Shown in pieces: positions 1-5,074 of a stretch of DNA of 5,207 nt (its first letter is position 1; the number at the start of each line of letters is the position of its first letter). Made by a program: the position numbers and the translations under genes. The stretch is from Oscillospiraceae bacterium (GTDB lineage: Bacteria; Bacillota; Clostridia; Oscillospirales; Oscillospiraceae). The notes under the pieces were generated by a model. It saw only the letters and a list, made by a program, of their open reading frames with translations, did not search any database and was not told the origin of the DNA. The stretch is from positions 1 through 5,207 of the forward strand of contig JAKSQI010000115.1 in the NCBI GenBank assembly GCA_024404215.1. The letters are read 5' to 3'.

Positions 1-5
1 TAACT

Positions 6-48
6 GCCCCTTCTAGGGGCTGTGCAAACCACCACTTCAGTGGTGGTT
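6..48. repeat. Paired hairpins, possible IS200/IS605-type end or REP-like element
   Basis: Two perfect short hairpins lie side by side. The first has stem GCCCCT/AGGGGC (6-11 with 15-20) and a 3-nt loop. The second has stem AACCACCAC/GTGGTGGTT (27-35 with 40-48) and the loop TTCA. Neither is followed by a T run, so they are not obvious terminators. Compact GC-rich hairpins of this style, with a GTGGT-type stem next to a GCCCC/GGGGC stem, occur at the ends of IS200/IS605-family elements and in REP-like repeats of Bacillota; that resemblance is from memory. They could instead be part of the untranslated leader of rplJ-rplL, which would normally follow rplA. No transposase is visible because the window ends here. 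Confidence 0.45.
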
Positions 49-60
49 ATGATTTATCCG

Positions 61-88
61 AAAAAAAGGACCGACAAAAGTCGGTCCT
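61..88 (-). terminator. Rho-independent terminator after rplA
   Basis: On the minus strand a 9-bp perfect stem AGGACCGAC/GTCGGTCCT (88-80 paired with 75-67), with a TTTT loop, runs directly into seven T residues (67-61). It begins about 20 nt past the rplA stop codon. This is a textbook intrinsic terminator. It would end or attenuate the rpmG-secE-nusG-rplK-rplA transcript before any downstream rplJ-rplL-rpoB. Confidence 0.9.
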
Positions 89-108
89 CTTTTGTATGTA
101 ATATTAAA

Positions 109-801
109 TTACAGCTGCTTGTTGGCGTTGATTTTTACGCCGGGGCCCATGGTAGAAGCGGTAACGCAGCTACGGATGTACTGGCCCTTGGCAGCGGCGG
201 GCTTAGCCTTGATGATGGCGTTCATCAGAGCAGCATAGTTCTCCATCAGCTTTTCAGCGCCGAAGGAAACACGGCCGATGGGGCAGTGAATGATGTTGGT
301 CTTGTCCAGACGATACTCAATCTTACCGGCCTTGATCTCATTGATAGCCTGAGTCAGGTTGGGGGTAACGGTACCGGCCTTGGGGGTGGGCATCAAGCCC
401 TTGGGGCCCAGGATTTTACCCAGACGACCAACAACGCCCATCATATCGGGAGTTGCAACTACTACATCGTAGTCAAAGAAGTTTTCCTTCTGGATACGCT
501 GAACCATATCCTGGCCGCCTACATAGTCGGCGCCGGCGTCCAGAGCTTCCTGCTGACGCTCTTCCTTGCAGAATACCAGAACCTTGCGGGTCTTACCGGT
601 GCCGTTGGGCAGAACGATAGCGCCGCGAACCTGCTGGTCAGCGTGACGGCTGTCAACACCCAGCTTAACATGGAGCTCTACGGTCTCGTCAAACTTAGCC
701 TTGGAAGCATTGCAAACCAGAGCAAAAGCTTCCTGGGGATCGTACAGATTGGAGCGGTCTACCAGCTTAACGCTCTCCTTGTAATTCTTACCTCTGAACA
801 T
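109..801 (-). CDS. rplA: 50S ribosomal protein L1
   Basis: This is ribosomal protein L1, which binds 23S rRNA at the mobile L1 stalk near the E site and, in many bacteria, represses its own operon by binding the rplK leader. The 230-residue product has the usual family length. It shows the N-terminal pattern KLVDRSNLYDPQEA (residues 12-25), the central Rossmann-like domain, and the L1 signature ILGPKGLMPTPKAGTVTPN (130-148), then ends in basic KINANKQL. The ATG lies only 4 nt after the rplK stop. A strong Shine-Dalgarno GAGGAGGG (817-810) sits inside the last rplK codons, so the two genes are probably translationally coupled. An intrinsic terminator follows the gene. Confidence 0.98.
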   Translation of the reverse strand: MFRGKNYKESVKLVDRSNLYDPQEAFALVCNASKAKFDETVELHVKLGVDSRHADQQVRGAIVLPNGTGKTRKVLVFCKEERQQEALDAGADYVGGQDMVQRIQKENFFDYDVVVATPDMMGVVGRLGKILGPKGLMPTPKAGTVTPNLTQAINEIKAGKIEYRLDKTNIIHCPIGRVSFGAEKLMENYAALMNAIIKAKPAAAKGQYIRSCVTASTMGPGVKINANKQL

Positions 802-805
802 TAGC

Positions 806-1234
806 TTAACCCTCCTCTACTACGATGCCCATGCTGCGGGCAGTACCGGCGACCATGCTCATGGCGGCTTCAATGCTGCCGGCATTCAGGTCGTTCATCT
901 TGGTCTCAGCAATCTTGCGCAGATCTTCCTTGCTGATCTTGGCAACCTTATCACGCTGAGGTACACCGGAGCCCTTCTCAATGCCGCAAGCCTTCTTCAG
1001 CAGAACAGCAGCGGGAGCGCTCTTGGTAACAAAGGTGAAGGTACGGTCTGCATATACGGTAATAACTACCGGAGTGATCAGACCCATGTCATTCTTGGTT
1101 CTCTCGTTGAATTCCTTGGTGAAGGCAGCGATGTTAACACCGTGCTGACCGAGGGCGGGGCCTACCGGGGGTGCGGGAGTTGCTTTACCGGCAGGAATCT
1201 GAAGCTTAATGATACCTGTAACTTTCTGTGCCAC
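806..1234 (-). CDS. rplK: 50S ribosomal protein L11 (GTG start)
   Basis: This is ribosomal protein L11, which forms the base of the GTPase-associated centre with 23S rRNA and is the thiostrepton-binding site. The proposed product is 142 residues, the normal family length. It has the N-terminal PAPPVGPALGQHGVNI stretch (20-35) and the C-terminal signature around KMNDLNAGSIEAAMSM (112-127). The reading frame stays open upstream to an ATG at 1336, but those 34 extra residues do not look like L11. I chose the GTG at 1234-1232 because it gives the canonical start (M)AQKVTG and has a Shine-Dalgarno AGGAGGA (1249-1243) 8 nt before it. The 126-nt gap to nusG contains a probable regulatory leader. Confidence 0.97.
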   Translation of the reverse strand: MAQKVTGIIKLQIPAGKATPAPPVGPALGQHGVNIAAFTKEFNERTKNDMGLITPVVITVYADRTFTFVTKSAPAAVLLKKACGIEKGSGVPQRDKVAKISKEDLRKIAETKMNDLNAGSIEAAMSMVAGTARSMGIVVEEG

Positions 1235-1258
1235 TTTCGTGATCCTCCTAAAATAAAT

Positions 1259-1314
1259 GTGGTGATGCATGGCCGGATGCCATAACAACTTGGCGGAACA
1301 TTCGTTCCTCCCAC
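1259..1314 (-). promoter_or_regulatory. Putative L1-binding autoregulatory leader of rplK-rplA
   Basis: On the minus strand the untranslated region before rplK begins GTGGGAGGAAC (1314-1304). It folds into a small hairpin GGAAC/GTTCC with loop GAAT (1308-1295) and later returns with CCAC (1262-1259), which can pair with the opening GTGG. Known L1 operators in rplK leaders mimic the 23S rRNA L1 site and have this outline: GUGGGAG, a short stem, then ACCAC just ahead of the Shine-Dalgarno. Here a second hairpin ATGGC/GCCAT (1283-1269) lies between the small stem and the closing CCAC, making the element longer than usual. Assignment is by pattern and context, so moderately sure. Confidence 0.55.
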
Positions 1315-1315
1315 T

Positions 1316-1333
1316 CGCCGGACAAGTCCGGCG
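1316..1333 (-). other. Stable hairpin upstream of the L1 leader
   Basis: A 7-bp GC-rich perfect stem CGCCGGA/TCCGGCG encloses the loop CTTG on the minus strand, a C(UUG)G-type stable tetraloop. It lies between the nusG stop and the putative L1 operator. No T run follows, so it is not an intrinsic terminator. It may insulate the leader fold, be an RNA-processing or stability element, or be part of a larger L1/L11 leader structure. Confidence 0.5.
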
Positions 1334-1360
1334 CAAAACGGTTTCCCGTAATGCTGTGAA

Positions 1361-1891
1361 TTAATCTTCCTCTACGGATTCAACCTGATCAAATTCAAGG
1401 TCAACCGGAGTTTCGCGTCCGAACATGGATACAATGACACGGACACGAGATTTGTCAATTTCGATTTCATCAACGACACCGTAGAAGCCCTCCAAGGGAC
1501 CGTCGGTAACCTTGACCTTGTTGCCAAGCTCGAAACCAACCTTGATTTCGCGTTTTTCAACGCCAAGAGCCAGAACCTCTTCTTCTGTCAAAGGAATAGC
1601 CTTGTTTGCCGAACCGACAAATCCGGTAACACCGCGGGTGTTGCGAACAAGCAGCCAGCTCTCATCGGTAAGAATCATCTTGATAAGAACGTAGCCCGGA
1701 AATACTTTCCGTTCTACCGTTTTGGTCTGGTTGTTATCCCCAATTTCCGTTACCGTCTCCATGGGGATGTTGACCTCAAAAATAAGGTCCTGCATCTTGC
1801 GGTTGATGATTGCTTTTTCAATGGTAGTCTTTACAGCGTTTTCGTAGCCGGAATAGGTATGAAGTACATACCATCTTGCGTTTTCTGACAT
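1361..1891 (-). CDS. nusG: Transcription termination/antitermination factor NusG
   Basis: NusG is a general elongation factor that clamps RNA polymerase through its N-terminal NGN domain and contacts Rho or ribosomal protein S10 through its C-terminal KOW domain. The product is 176 residues, typical for Bacillota. Visible landmarks are RWYVLHTYSGYE (6-17), FPGYVLIKM (64-72), GVTGFVG (87-93), the KOW segment around VKVTDGPLEGFYGVV (126-140), and a C-terminus ending in the usual TPVDLEFDQVE (161-171). The ATG is 7 nt past the secE stop. Its Shine-Dalgarno GGGAGGA (1908-1902) lies within the last secE codons, so translation is likely coupled. The normal secE-nusG order supports the call. Confidence 0.98.
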   Translation of the reverse strand: MSENARWYVLHTYSGYENAVKTTIEKAIINRKMQDLIFEVNIPMETVTEIGDNNQTKTVERKVFPGYVLIKMILTDESWLLVRNTRGVTGFVGSANKAIPLTEEEVLALGVEKREIKVGFELGNKVKVTDGPLEGFYGVVDEIEIDKSRVRVIVSMFGRETPVDLEFDQVESVEED

Positions 1892-1898
1892 AACGCTG

Positions 1899-2165
1899 TT
1901 ATCCTCCCAGAGTCTGCAGCATGTGTACTACTGCAGTAGCAAACTGGTCGAAGCCCCATACTACAATGGAGAAGAGAGCGATAACTACAACGGCAACCAA
2001 ACAATTGTTGATTACCTGCTTGCGGGTAGGCCATACGATTTTTTTCAGTTCACTGCGCATTTCGCGGAACCACTTACCTACTTTACCGCTGCCTTTTACC
2101 TTCTTTTTCTTCTTCTTGGTGTCCTTAGTAGCCTGGGCTTCCTGAACATTCTTTTCTTCAGCCAT
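1899..2165 (-). CDS. secE: Preprotein translocase subunit SecE
   Basis: SecE is the small essential subunit that stabilises SecY in the membrane-embedded SecYEG channel. The product is 88 residues, the single-span form usual in Bacillota. It has a charged cytosolic N-terminus with a run of six lysines (17-22), then the amphipathic SecE signature RSELKKIVWPTRKQ (37-50), then one hydrophobic helix (about 55-72) and a short outer tail. The ATG is preceded by AAAGGA (2178-2173) with 7 nt spacing. It lies 21 nt after rpmG and directly before nusG. No tRNA gene lies in the rpmG-secE gap, unlike some relatives. Confidence 0.97.
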   Translation of the reverse strand: MAEEKNVQEAQATKDTKKKKKKVKGSGKVGKWFREMRSELKKIVWPTRKQVINNCLVAVVVIALFSIVVWGFDQFATAVVHMLQTLGG

Positions 2166-2186
2166 TACAATATCCTTTCGCCCGGA

Positions 2187-2336
2187 TTACTTGGTTTCAG
2201 TGTGGACAGTATGCTTGCGGCAGAAGCGGCAATACTTTTTCATTTCAAGACGCTCGGGTGTGTTCTTCTTGTTCTTCATAGTATTGTAGTTTCTCTGCTT
2301 GCACTCATTACATCTGAGAACGACTTTTACTCGCAT
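2187..2336 (-). CDS. rpmG: 50S ribosomal protein L33, zinc-binding form
   Basis: This is ribosomal protein L33, a small protein of the 50S subunit near the E site. The 49-residue product begins MRVKVVLRCNECKQRNY and carries two CxxC pairs (C9/C12 and C36/C39). These mark the zinc-ribbon (C+) paralogue rather than the cysteine-free version expressed under zinc limitation. The frame is open for about 90 further codons upstream, but that part matches nothing ribosomal. I chose the ATG at 2336-2334, which has a strong Shine-Dalgarno GGAGGTG (2350-2344) 7 nt away and gives exactly the family length. It is the first gene of the cluster, downstream of the promoter region 2446-2501. Confidence 0.97.
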   Translation of the reverse strand: MRVKVVLRCNECKQRNYNTMKNKKNTPERLEMKKYCRFCRKHTVHTETK

Positions 2337-2394
2337 GTTTCGGCACCTCCATCTATTTGCCTCCCTGCTTGAAATTGACATCCGTGGTTCGTCC

Positions 2395-2438
2395 TGCATG
2401 AAAAAATGCACACAGAAACAAACCCGTCTGCCGACAGG
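2395..2438 (-). other. Two hairpins in the rpmG 5' leader
   Basis: On the minus strand, CCTGTC/GACGGG with loop GGCA (2438-2423, one G-T pair) is followed by TGCAT/ATGCA with a T-rich loop (2410-2395). If transcription starts at about 2439, as the extended -10 predicts, the first hairpin would form at the very 5' end of the mRNA, an arrangement known to protect transcripts from 5'-end-dependent decay. Neither has a proper terminator T tract. Both stems are short, so confidence is limited. Confidence 0.35.
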
Positions 2439-2445
2439 TAAGTGT

Positions 2446-2454
2446 AGTATACCA
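2446..2454 (-). promoter_or_regulatory. Extended -10 promoter for the rpmG cluster
   Basis: The minus strand reads TGGTATACT: a TG dinucleotide one base before TATACT (5 of 6 matches to TATAAT). No good -35 lies 16-18 nt upstream, which is tolerated by extended -10 promoters. The predicted start is the A at about 2439, giving a leader of about 100 nt before rpmG. Confidence 0.6.
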
Positions 2455-2473
2455 CGACATTTTGTGTTGGGCC

Positions 2474-2501
2474 AGCATACCTTGCATAGATTTTTTGACA
2501 A
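2474..2501 (-). promoter_or_regulatory. Second sigma-A-type promoter for the rpmG cluster
   Basis: The minus strand has TTGTCA (2501-2496, 5 of 6 to the -35 consensus), a 16-nt spacer, and TATGCT (2479-2474, 4 of 6 to the -10 consensus). The predicted start is near 2467. The -35 box directly abuts the foot of the 11-bp hairpin at 2502-2549. It may act together with, or instead of, the extended -10 site 23 nt further downstream. Confidence 0.5.
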
Positions 2502-2549
2502 TTCAGTCGGAGGCGCTGAGGCTTTTCGGCCTTCGTGTCTCCGACTGAA
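2502..2549. terminator. Long hairpin after the phosphatase gene, possible weak terminator
   Basis: A perfect 11-bp inverted repeat TTCAGTCGGAG/CTCCGACTGAA (2502-2512 with 2539-2549) encloses a 26-nt loop that has its own small AGGC/GCCT stem (2519-2522 with 2529-2532). It starts 10 nt past the stop codon of the phosphatase gene, where a terminator is expected. However, neither strand shows a T run after the stem. It may be a factor-assisted terminator, a 3'-end stabiliser, or an insulator between the phosphatase unit and the ribosomal promoter. Confidence 0.5.
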
Positions 2550-2559
2550 GTGATTCAAT

Positions 2560-3681
2560 TTAGGCAACCGGCTGGCGGGCAAAGTAGCCTTCCTCCAGTG
2601 CAGCAAGCTCCTCTGAGGTCATGCCTCCCTCCAGCAGGTAGTTTTCTGCTGCTTGTTTATAATCGGCCTGTCTCAAAATGGTCATATCCTCACTGCCGTA
2701 CAGGTAGGCGACCATGGCATCAAAATACAGTTCCCGCACAGCTGTGTATTTTTCCGGTGTGTCTTTTTTTGTTATGGAGTAGTAATTCTGATAGGTCAGC
2801 ATGTAGTCTCTTTCCATGTCGTGATAATCCTGACCCGAAAGAGCCTCCAGCAGAAGGCATACAAAACCGGTTCGATCCTTACCTTCCATGCAGTGGATGT
2901 ATATCCTTCGGGGCTCTGCTTCCAGCAGCTTCCTTAAACCATGAACCAAAGCTTCCTTGTATGCCTGTGACTGGTAAGAGGAACTCATTCCCAGCAGGGC
3001 AATACGACCGTCCTCATACAGCTTCCGGGTATAAGAAGACTGAAAATCCTCTGCTTCAAAATAGCCCTTCATGTCCTCCTCCGTATCGGCAAGGTCCAGT
3101 ATGAAATCAATGGAATCATAGCCAAGCAAGCCATCGGTATAGGCTGCTCTTCCCCTGCTGTTGTCTACCGGGGAAGCTCCGCGGAATAACCAGGCACCGA
3201 TGCAAGAACGATAATTGCAGAATTCAGCATCGCTGCTGTAGTCCTCTCGGTTAAAGGAATAAACCTGCCCCAGGCTTTCCTGAACCGGCGCATATTTGCC
3301 GCTCTCCCGAAGGCGTATGGTAACCTTAGCGCCTTCCTTCAGTCTGGCAGTATCCCATATGCCTTTGTTGTTCAGGGTGATGCTTATGTTGGCAAAACCG
3401 GGATAAGCCACCAAAACCGGGGCATCGTTTTTTACATAGTAACCATTGTAATAGGGCACATCCTTCAAAGTGTAGCCGTTGGAGAAGGTAATATCGCAGC
3501 TATCCCCCAGTGCAAAGCCTGCCGACTCAAATTCTTCCTGAGAAAGCAGAACTGTGGCAGCCCCATATTTCTGGTCTTTTTTCACCTTTGCCTTAATTTG
3601 ACCCTCTTTCGCAGCTCCGCAGCCGGACAGAAGAGATGCACACATTGTCAGCAGGAGCAATACCGTAAGGATTCGCTTCAT
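2560..3681 (-). CDS. Lipoprotein tyrosine/lipid phosphatase, HCxxGKDRTG type
   Basis: This is a predicted membrane-anchored phosphatase acting outside the cytoplasm. The 373-residue product begins with a basic N-terminus, a hydrophobic run, and the lipobox LLSGC with C21 as the lipidation site. Residues about 40-126 (LGDSCDITF, DVPYYNGYY, then KEGAKVTIRL) resemble the C-terminal beta-barrel of SAM hydroxide adenosyltransferases. From about 140 comes a Y_phosphatase3-like domain with WLFRGASPVD (164-173) and the P-loop HCMEGKDRTG (263-272), giving nucleophile C264 and phosphate-binding R270 in a CX5R motif. This P-loop is shared with MptpB and Listeria LipA, which act on phosphotyrosine and phosphoinositides. 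The true substrate is unknown. The ATG is 7 nt after the upstream gene's stop, and its Shine-Dalgarno GGGGAG overlaps that gene's end, so the two are probably co-translated. Confidence 0.88.
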   Translation of the reverse strand: MKRILTVLLLLTMCASLLSGCGAAKEGQIKAKVKKDQKYGAATVLLSQEEFESAGFALGDSCDITFSNGYTLKDVPYYNGYYVKNDAPVLVAYPGFANISITLNNKGIWDTARLKEGAKVTIRLRESGKYAPVQESLGQVYSFNREDYSSDAEFCNYRSCIGAWLFRGASPVDNSRGRAAYTDGLLGYDSIDFILDLADTEEDMKGYFEAEDFQSSYTRKLYEDGRIALLGMSSSYQSQAYKEALVHGLRKLLEAEPRRIYIHCMEGKDRTGFVCLLLEALSGQDYHDMERDYMLTYQNYYSITKKDTPEKYTAVRELYFDAMVAYLYGSEDMTILRQADYKQAAENYLLEGGMTSEELAALEEGYFARQPVA

Positions 3682-3688
3682 TTCAAAC

Positions 3689-4129
3689 TCACTCCCCTTT
3701 TGGTTTTATTTCTGTCAGTTTAACATATTCAGCTGTCAAAAAGAAATTCTTTAAATCGTTTTCGTCCAAACCGCGGTAGATAAACAAGTCATCATGCATG
3801 GCTATTACCTTGTTCAGGTCTTCCCCTTCTATGTGGAATTCGCCACTATTGCGGTCAATTCCCACCATAAGCCCCTCTGCGGTGTAGCATTGAACATCCG
3901 GCAAAGTCCCTTTTGAAAGTTTTTCCGCTTTATAACCATTTTCCAGTATACCTGCTGCTATCATGTCATGAAAGTCCTGGTTGGACAGTGGGCAGTAGGA
4001 ATAATGTTCCCGGAAATAGCAGTCAACCTCAGCGCCGGTCTTTCGGTTTGGCTTTATGGTCCCCTGCCGAGCTTTGTATATCTGTTTCCATTCCTCTATC
4101 ATTTCCGGTGTTGGTTCTGTGGTAAGCAT
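3689..4129 (-). CDS. Hypothetical 146-aa protein coupled to the phosphatase
   Basis: I do not recognise this family. The 146-residue product has no signal peptide or membrane segment and looks soluble, mixed alpha/beta and acidic. It has an N-terminal helix (PEMIEEWKQIYKARQ, 8-22), three cysteines (about residues 37, 46 and 81), and a C-terminal half rich in aromatic and acidic residues. The ATG is supported by AGGAG (4143-4139) with 9 nt spacing. Its last codons contain the ribosome-binding site of the downstream phosphatase gene, and only 7 nt separate them, so the two genes almost certainly share a transcript. The product may be functionally linked to the phosphatase, but it appears cytosolic while the phosphatase is predicted outside. 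A candidate promoter lies upstream at 4158-4187. Confidence 0.8.
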   Translation of the reverse strand: MLTTEPTPEMIEEWKQIYKARQGTIKPNRKTGAEVDCYFREHYSYCPLSNQDFHDMIAAGILENGYKAEKLSKGTLPDVQCYTAEGLMVGIDRNSGEFHIEGEDLNKVIAMHDDLFIYRGLDENDLKNFFLTAEYVKLTEIKPKGE

Positions 4130-4157
4130 GGAATAATTCTCCTGTCCGTGAGCAAGA

Positions 4158-4187
4158 TTTATAGCGCTGCGATTATCCTTTTTTGAA
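4158..4187 (-). promoter_or_regulatory. Candidate promoter for the 146-aa/phosphatase unit
   Basis: The minus strand has TTCAAA (4187-4182, 4 of 6 to the -35 consensus), 18 nt, then TATAAA (4163-4158, 5 of 6 to the -10 consensus). The predicted start is near 4151, about 20 nt before the ATG. The rest of the 131-nt gap (4130-4260) holds only an imperfect inverted repeat GCTCTC/GAGAGC (4195-4200 with 4218-4223) and no clear terminator for the upstream gene. Confidence 0.4.
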
Positions 4188-4260
4188 TAAGCCAGCTCTC
4201 CCCTTTAGATTGTAAGTGAGAGCAAACTGGGATTGCCTGCAAAGCAGATAAACAAAGGCC

Positions 4261-4668
4261 TTACCTTGTCACTTTAAAAGCAGTTTCTATTCCTTTATCC
4301 TGGAATTCAGTAAAGACCGTCTCGGTTACTTTTTTACAATCTATTTCCGAAGTCTTATACAGTACGTCTTCACTGCCGTCACAGAAAACAAGATGGATGG
4401 CACCATATTCATCTGTCGAGTCATTGCCATGTACTCTGAAATAAACTTTAATAACATCCTTTAAATAAAAAATGGCAACTTTTTCTTTACGAAAGATGCA
4501 CTTTTGTCCGATTCTAACAGCATCATCCAAATACGGTTTCGCTATCTTAAAGTCTTCAAGTATTTCATCATAGTTTCCTAATCTTTTATAGGATTCTATG
4601 GTTTTCGGATTCCTTTTTTTCTTAAAAAGGCCCTGAAGCGGTACCAAATATTCAAACATTTCTTCCAT
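4261..4668 (-). CDS. Hypothetical 135-aa protein, AT-rich
   Basis: I do not recognise this family with confidence. The 135-residue product has a basic N-terminal patch (LFKKKRNPKTIESYKRLG, about 14-31) and then a helix-forming acidic stretch (YDEILEDFKIAKPYLDDAVRI). A beta-rich C-terminal half follows (CIFRKEKVAIFYL, VIKVYFRVHG, AIHLVFCDGSEDVLY), like a small PH-like or sensor-type fold. No signal peptide or membrane helix is seen. The ATG has GGAGA (4679-4675) 6 nt before it and an in-frame TGA shortly upstream, so the start is firm. Base composition is about 35% GC in its first 60 plus-strand positions, against about 58% in a comparable block of rplA, which hints at a different origin. It has its own promoter candidate at 4787-4814. 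Confidence 0.7.
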   Translation of the reverse strand: MEEMFEYLVPLQGLFKKKRNPKTIESYKRLGNYDEILEDFKIAKPYLDDAVRIGQKCIFRKEKVAIFYLKDVIKVYFRVHGNDSTDEYGAIHLVFCDGSEDVLYKTSEIDCKKVTETVFTEFQDKGIETAFKVTR

Positions 4669-4786
4669 TTCTGTTCTCCATCATAACCCATTAAAAAATA
4701 ACGAAGCTATTCAACTATGCGATTATTCGGCTCAAGTTCTATATTCTGTCCTGATTGATAATGGTCTCTATAAAAGGACAAACAAT

Positions 4787-4814
4787 ATTATAGCGTATTA
4801 ACTGAATTATTCAA
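4787..4814 (-). promoter_or_regulatory. Sigma-A-type promoter for the 135-aa gene
   Basis: The minus strand carries a perfect TATAAT (4792-4787) 16 nt after TTGAAT (4814-4809, 4 of 6 to the -35 consensus). The predicted start near 4780 leaves a leader of about 110 nt before the ATG at 4668. The -35 overlaps a palindrome, TGAAT-A-ATTCA on the minus strand (4803-4813), which could be a repressor operator. Confidence 0.6.
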
Positions 4815-4982
4815 TTCCTCTTTGCATCCGGTGTCATAATTTATAGCACCCAGCACTCCTCAAAACCCTGGCTTCGTGGAAGATATCCTCAGATATTTGT
4901 ATTTTCAGAAAATGAAAATGTTGTTTGCCTCTGTTCCTATTGTGCAACCGATGGCTTCTTTAAAGAGCCTTGCATTGTTCCG
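4815..4982. other. AT-rich intergenic stretch without an intact gene
   Basis: No start-to-stop frame with a ribosome-binding site is evident here on either strand. On the minus strand the integrase frame stays readable past its TGA (4983-4985) for a further 25 codons to a second TGA at 4905-4907. This may be the decayed C-terminal tail of the same recombinase. The remainder, 4815-4904, shows nothing I can name. Confidence 0.4.
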
Positions 4983-5073
4983 TCAGTTATTGTCTGGAAT
5001 ATGCAAATACACACCCGTAACCATCTTCAACTGTGTGTGACCTAAATCTAATTATGGCTTCCAGTATATAAGG
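4983..5073 (-). pseudogene. Remnant of a tyrosine recombinase (integrase) C-terminus
   Basis: The minus strand encodes LGHTQLKMVTGVYLHIPD followed by a stop at 4983-4985. This matches the last catalytic segment of phage/ICE-type tyrosine recombinases, LGH(x)nT(x)nYxH, and contains both the histidine of the LGH box and the tyrosine nucleophile. Directly before it, in a frame offset by one base, the sequence reads PYILEAIIR (5073-5047). That fits the helix normally preceding LGH, so a single-base frameshift is likely. No HxxR box or N-terminal arm-binding domain is present. An unrelated frame ends at 5075, immediately upstream, so the element is truncated and dead. Confidence 0.65.
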
Positions 5074-5074
5074 T

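Noticed and set aside
22..804. A 260-codon open frame on the plus strand opposite rplA
   Set aside because: It lies wholly antisense to the unmistakable L1 gene, has no convincing ribosome-binding site, and its low-complexity Gly/Leu/Ala sequence is what codon bias in the opposite strand produces.
1235..1336. 34-residue N-terminal extension of L11
   Set aside because: The extension is unlike L11, runs through the hairpins of the leader, and a GTG with a good Shine-Dalgarno gives the canonical 142-residue protein.
2166..2186. tRNA gene between rpmG and secE, as found in some relatives
   Set aside because: The gap is only 21 nt.
2502..2549. Canonical intrinsic terminator for the phosphatase gene
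   Set aside because: The stem is strong, but no T tract follows it on either strand, so it is listed only as a possible weak terminator.
2337..2606. N-terminal extension of L33 to 139 residues
   Set aside because: It would cross both promoter candidates and the start of the phosphatase tail. The ATG at 2336 has a strong ribosome-binding site and yields the exact L33 length.
2535..3104. 189-codon plus-strand frame opposite the phosphatase
   Set aside because: Pro/Ser/Cys-rich shadow frame with no recognisable domain, lying on the reverse of a gene with clear catalytic motifs.
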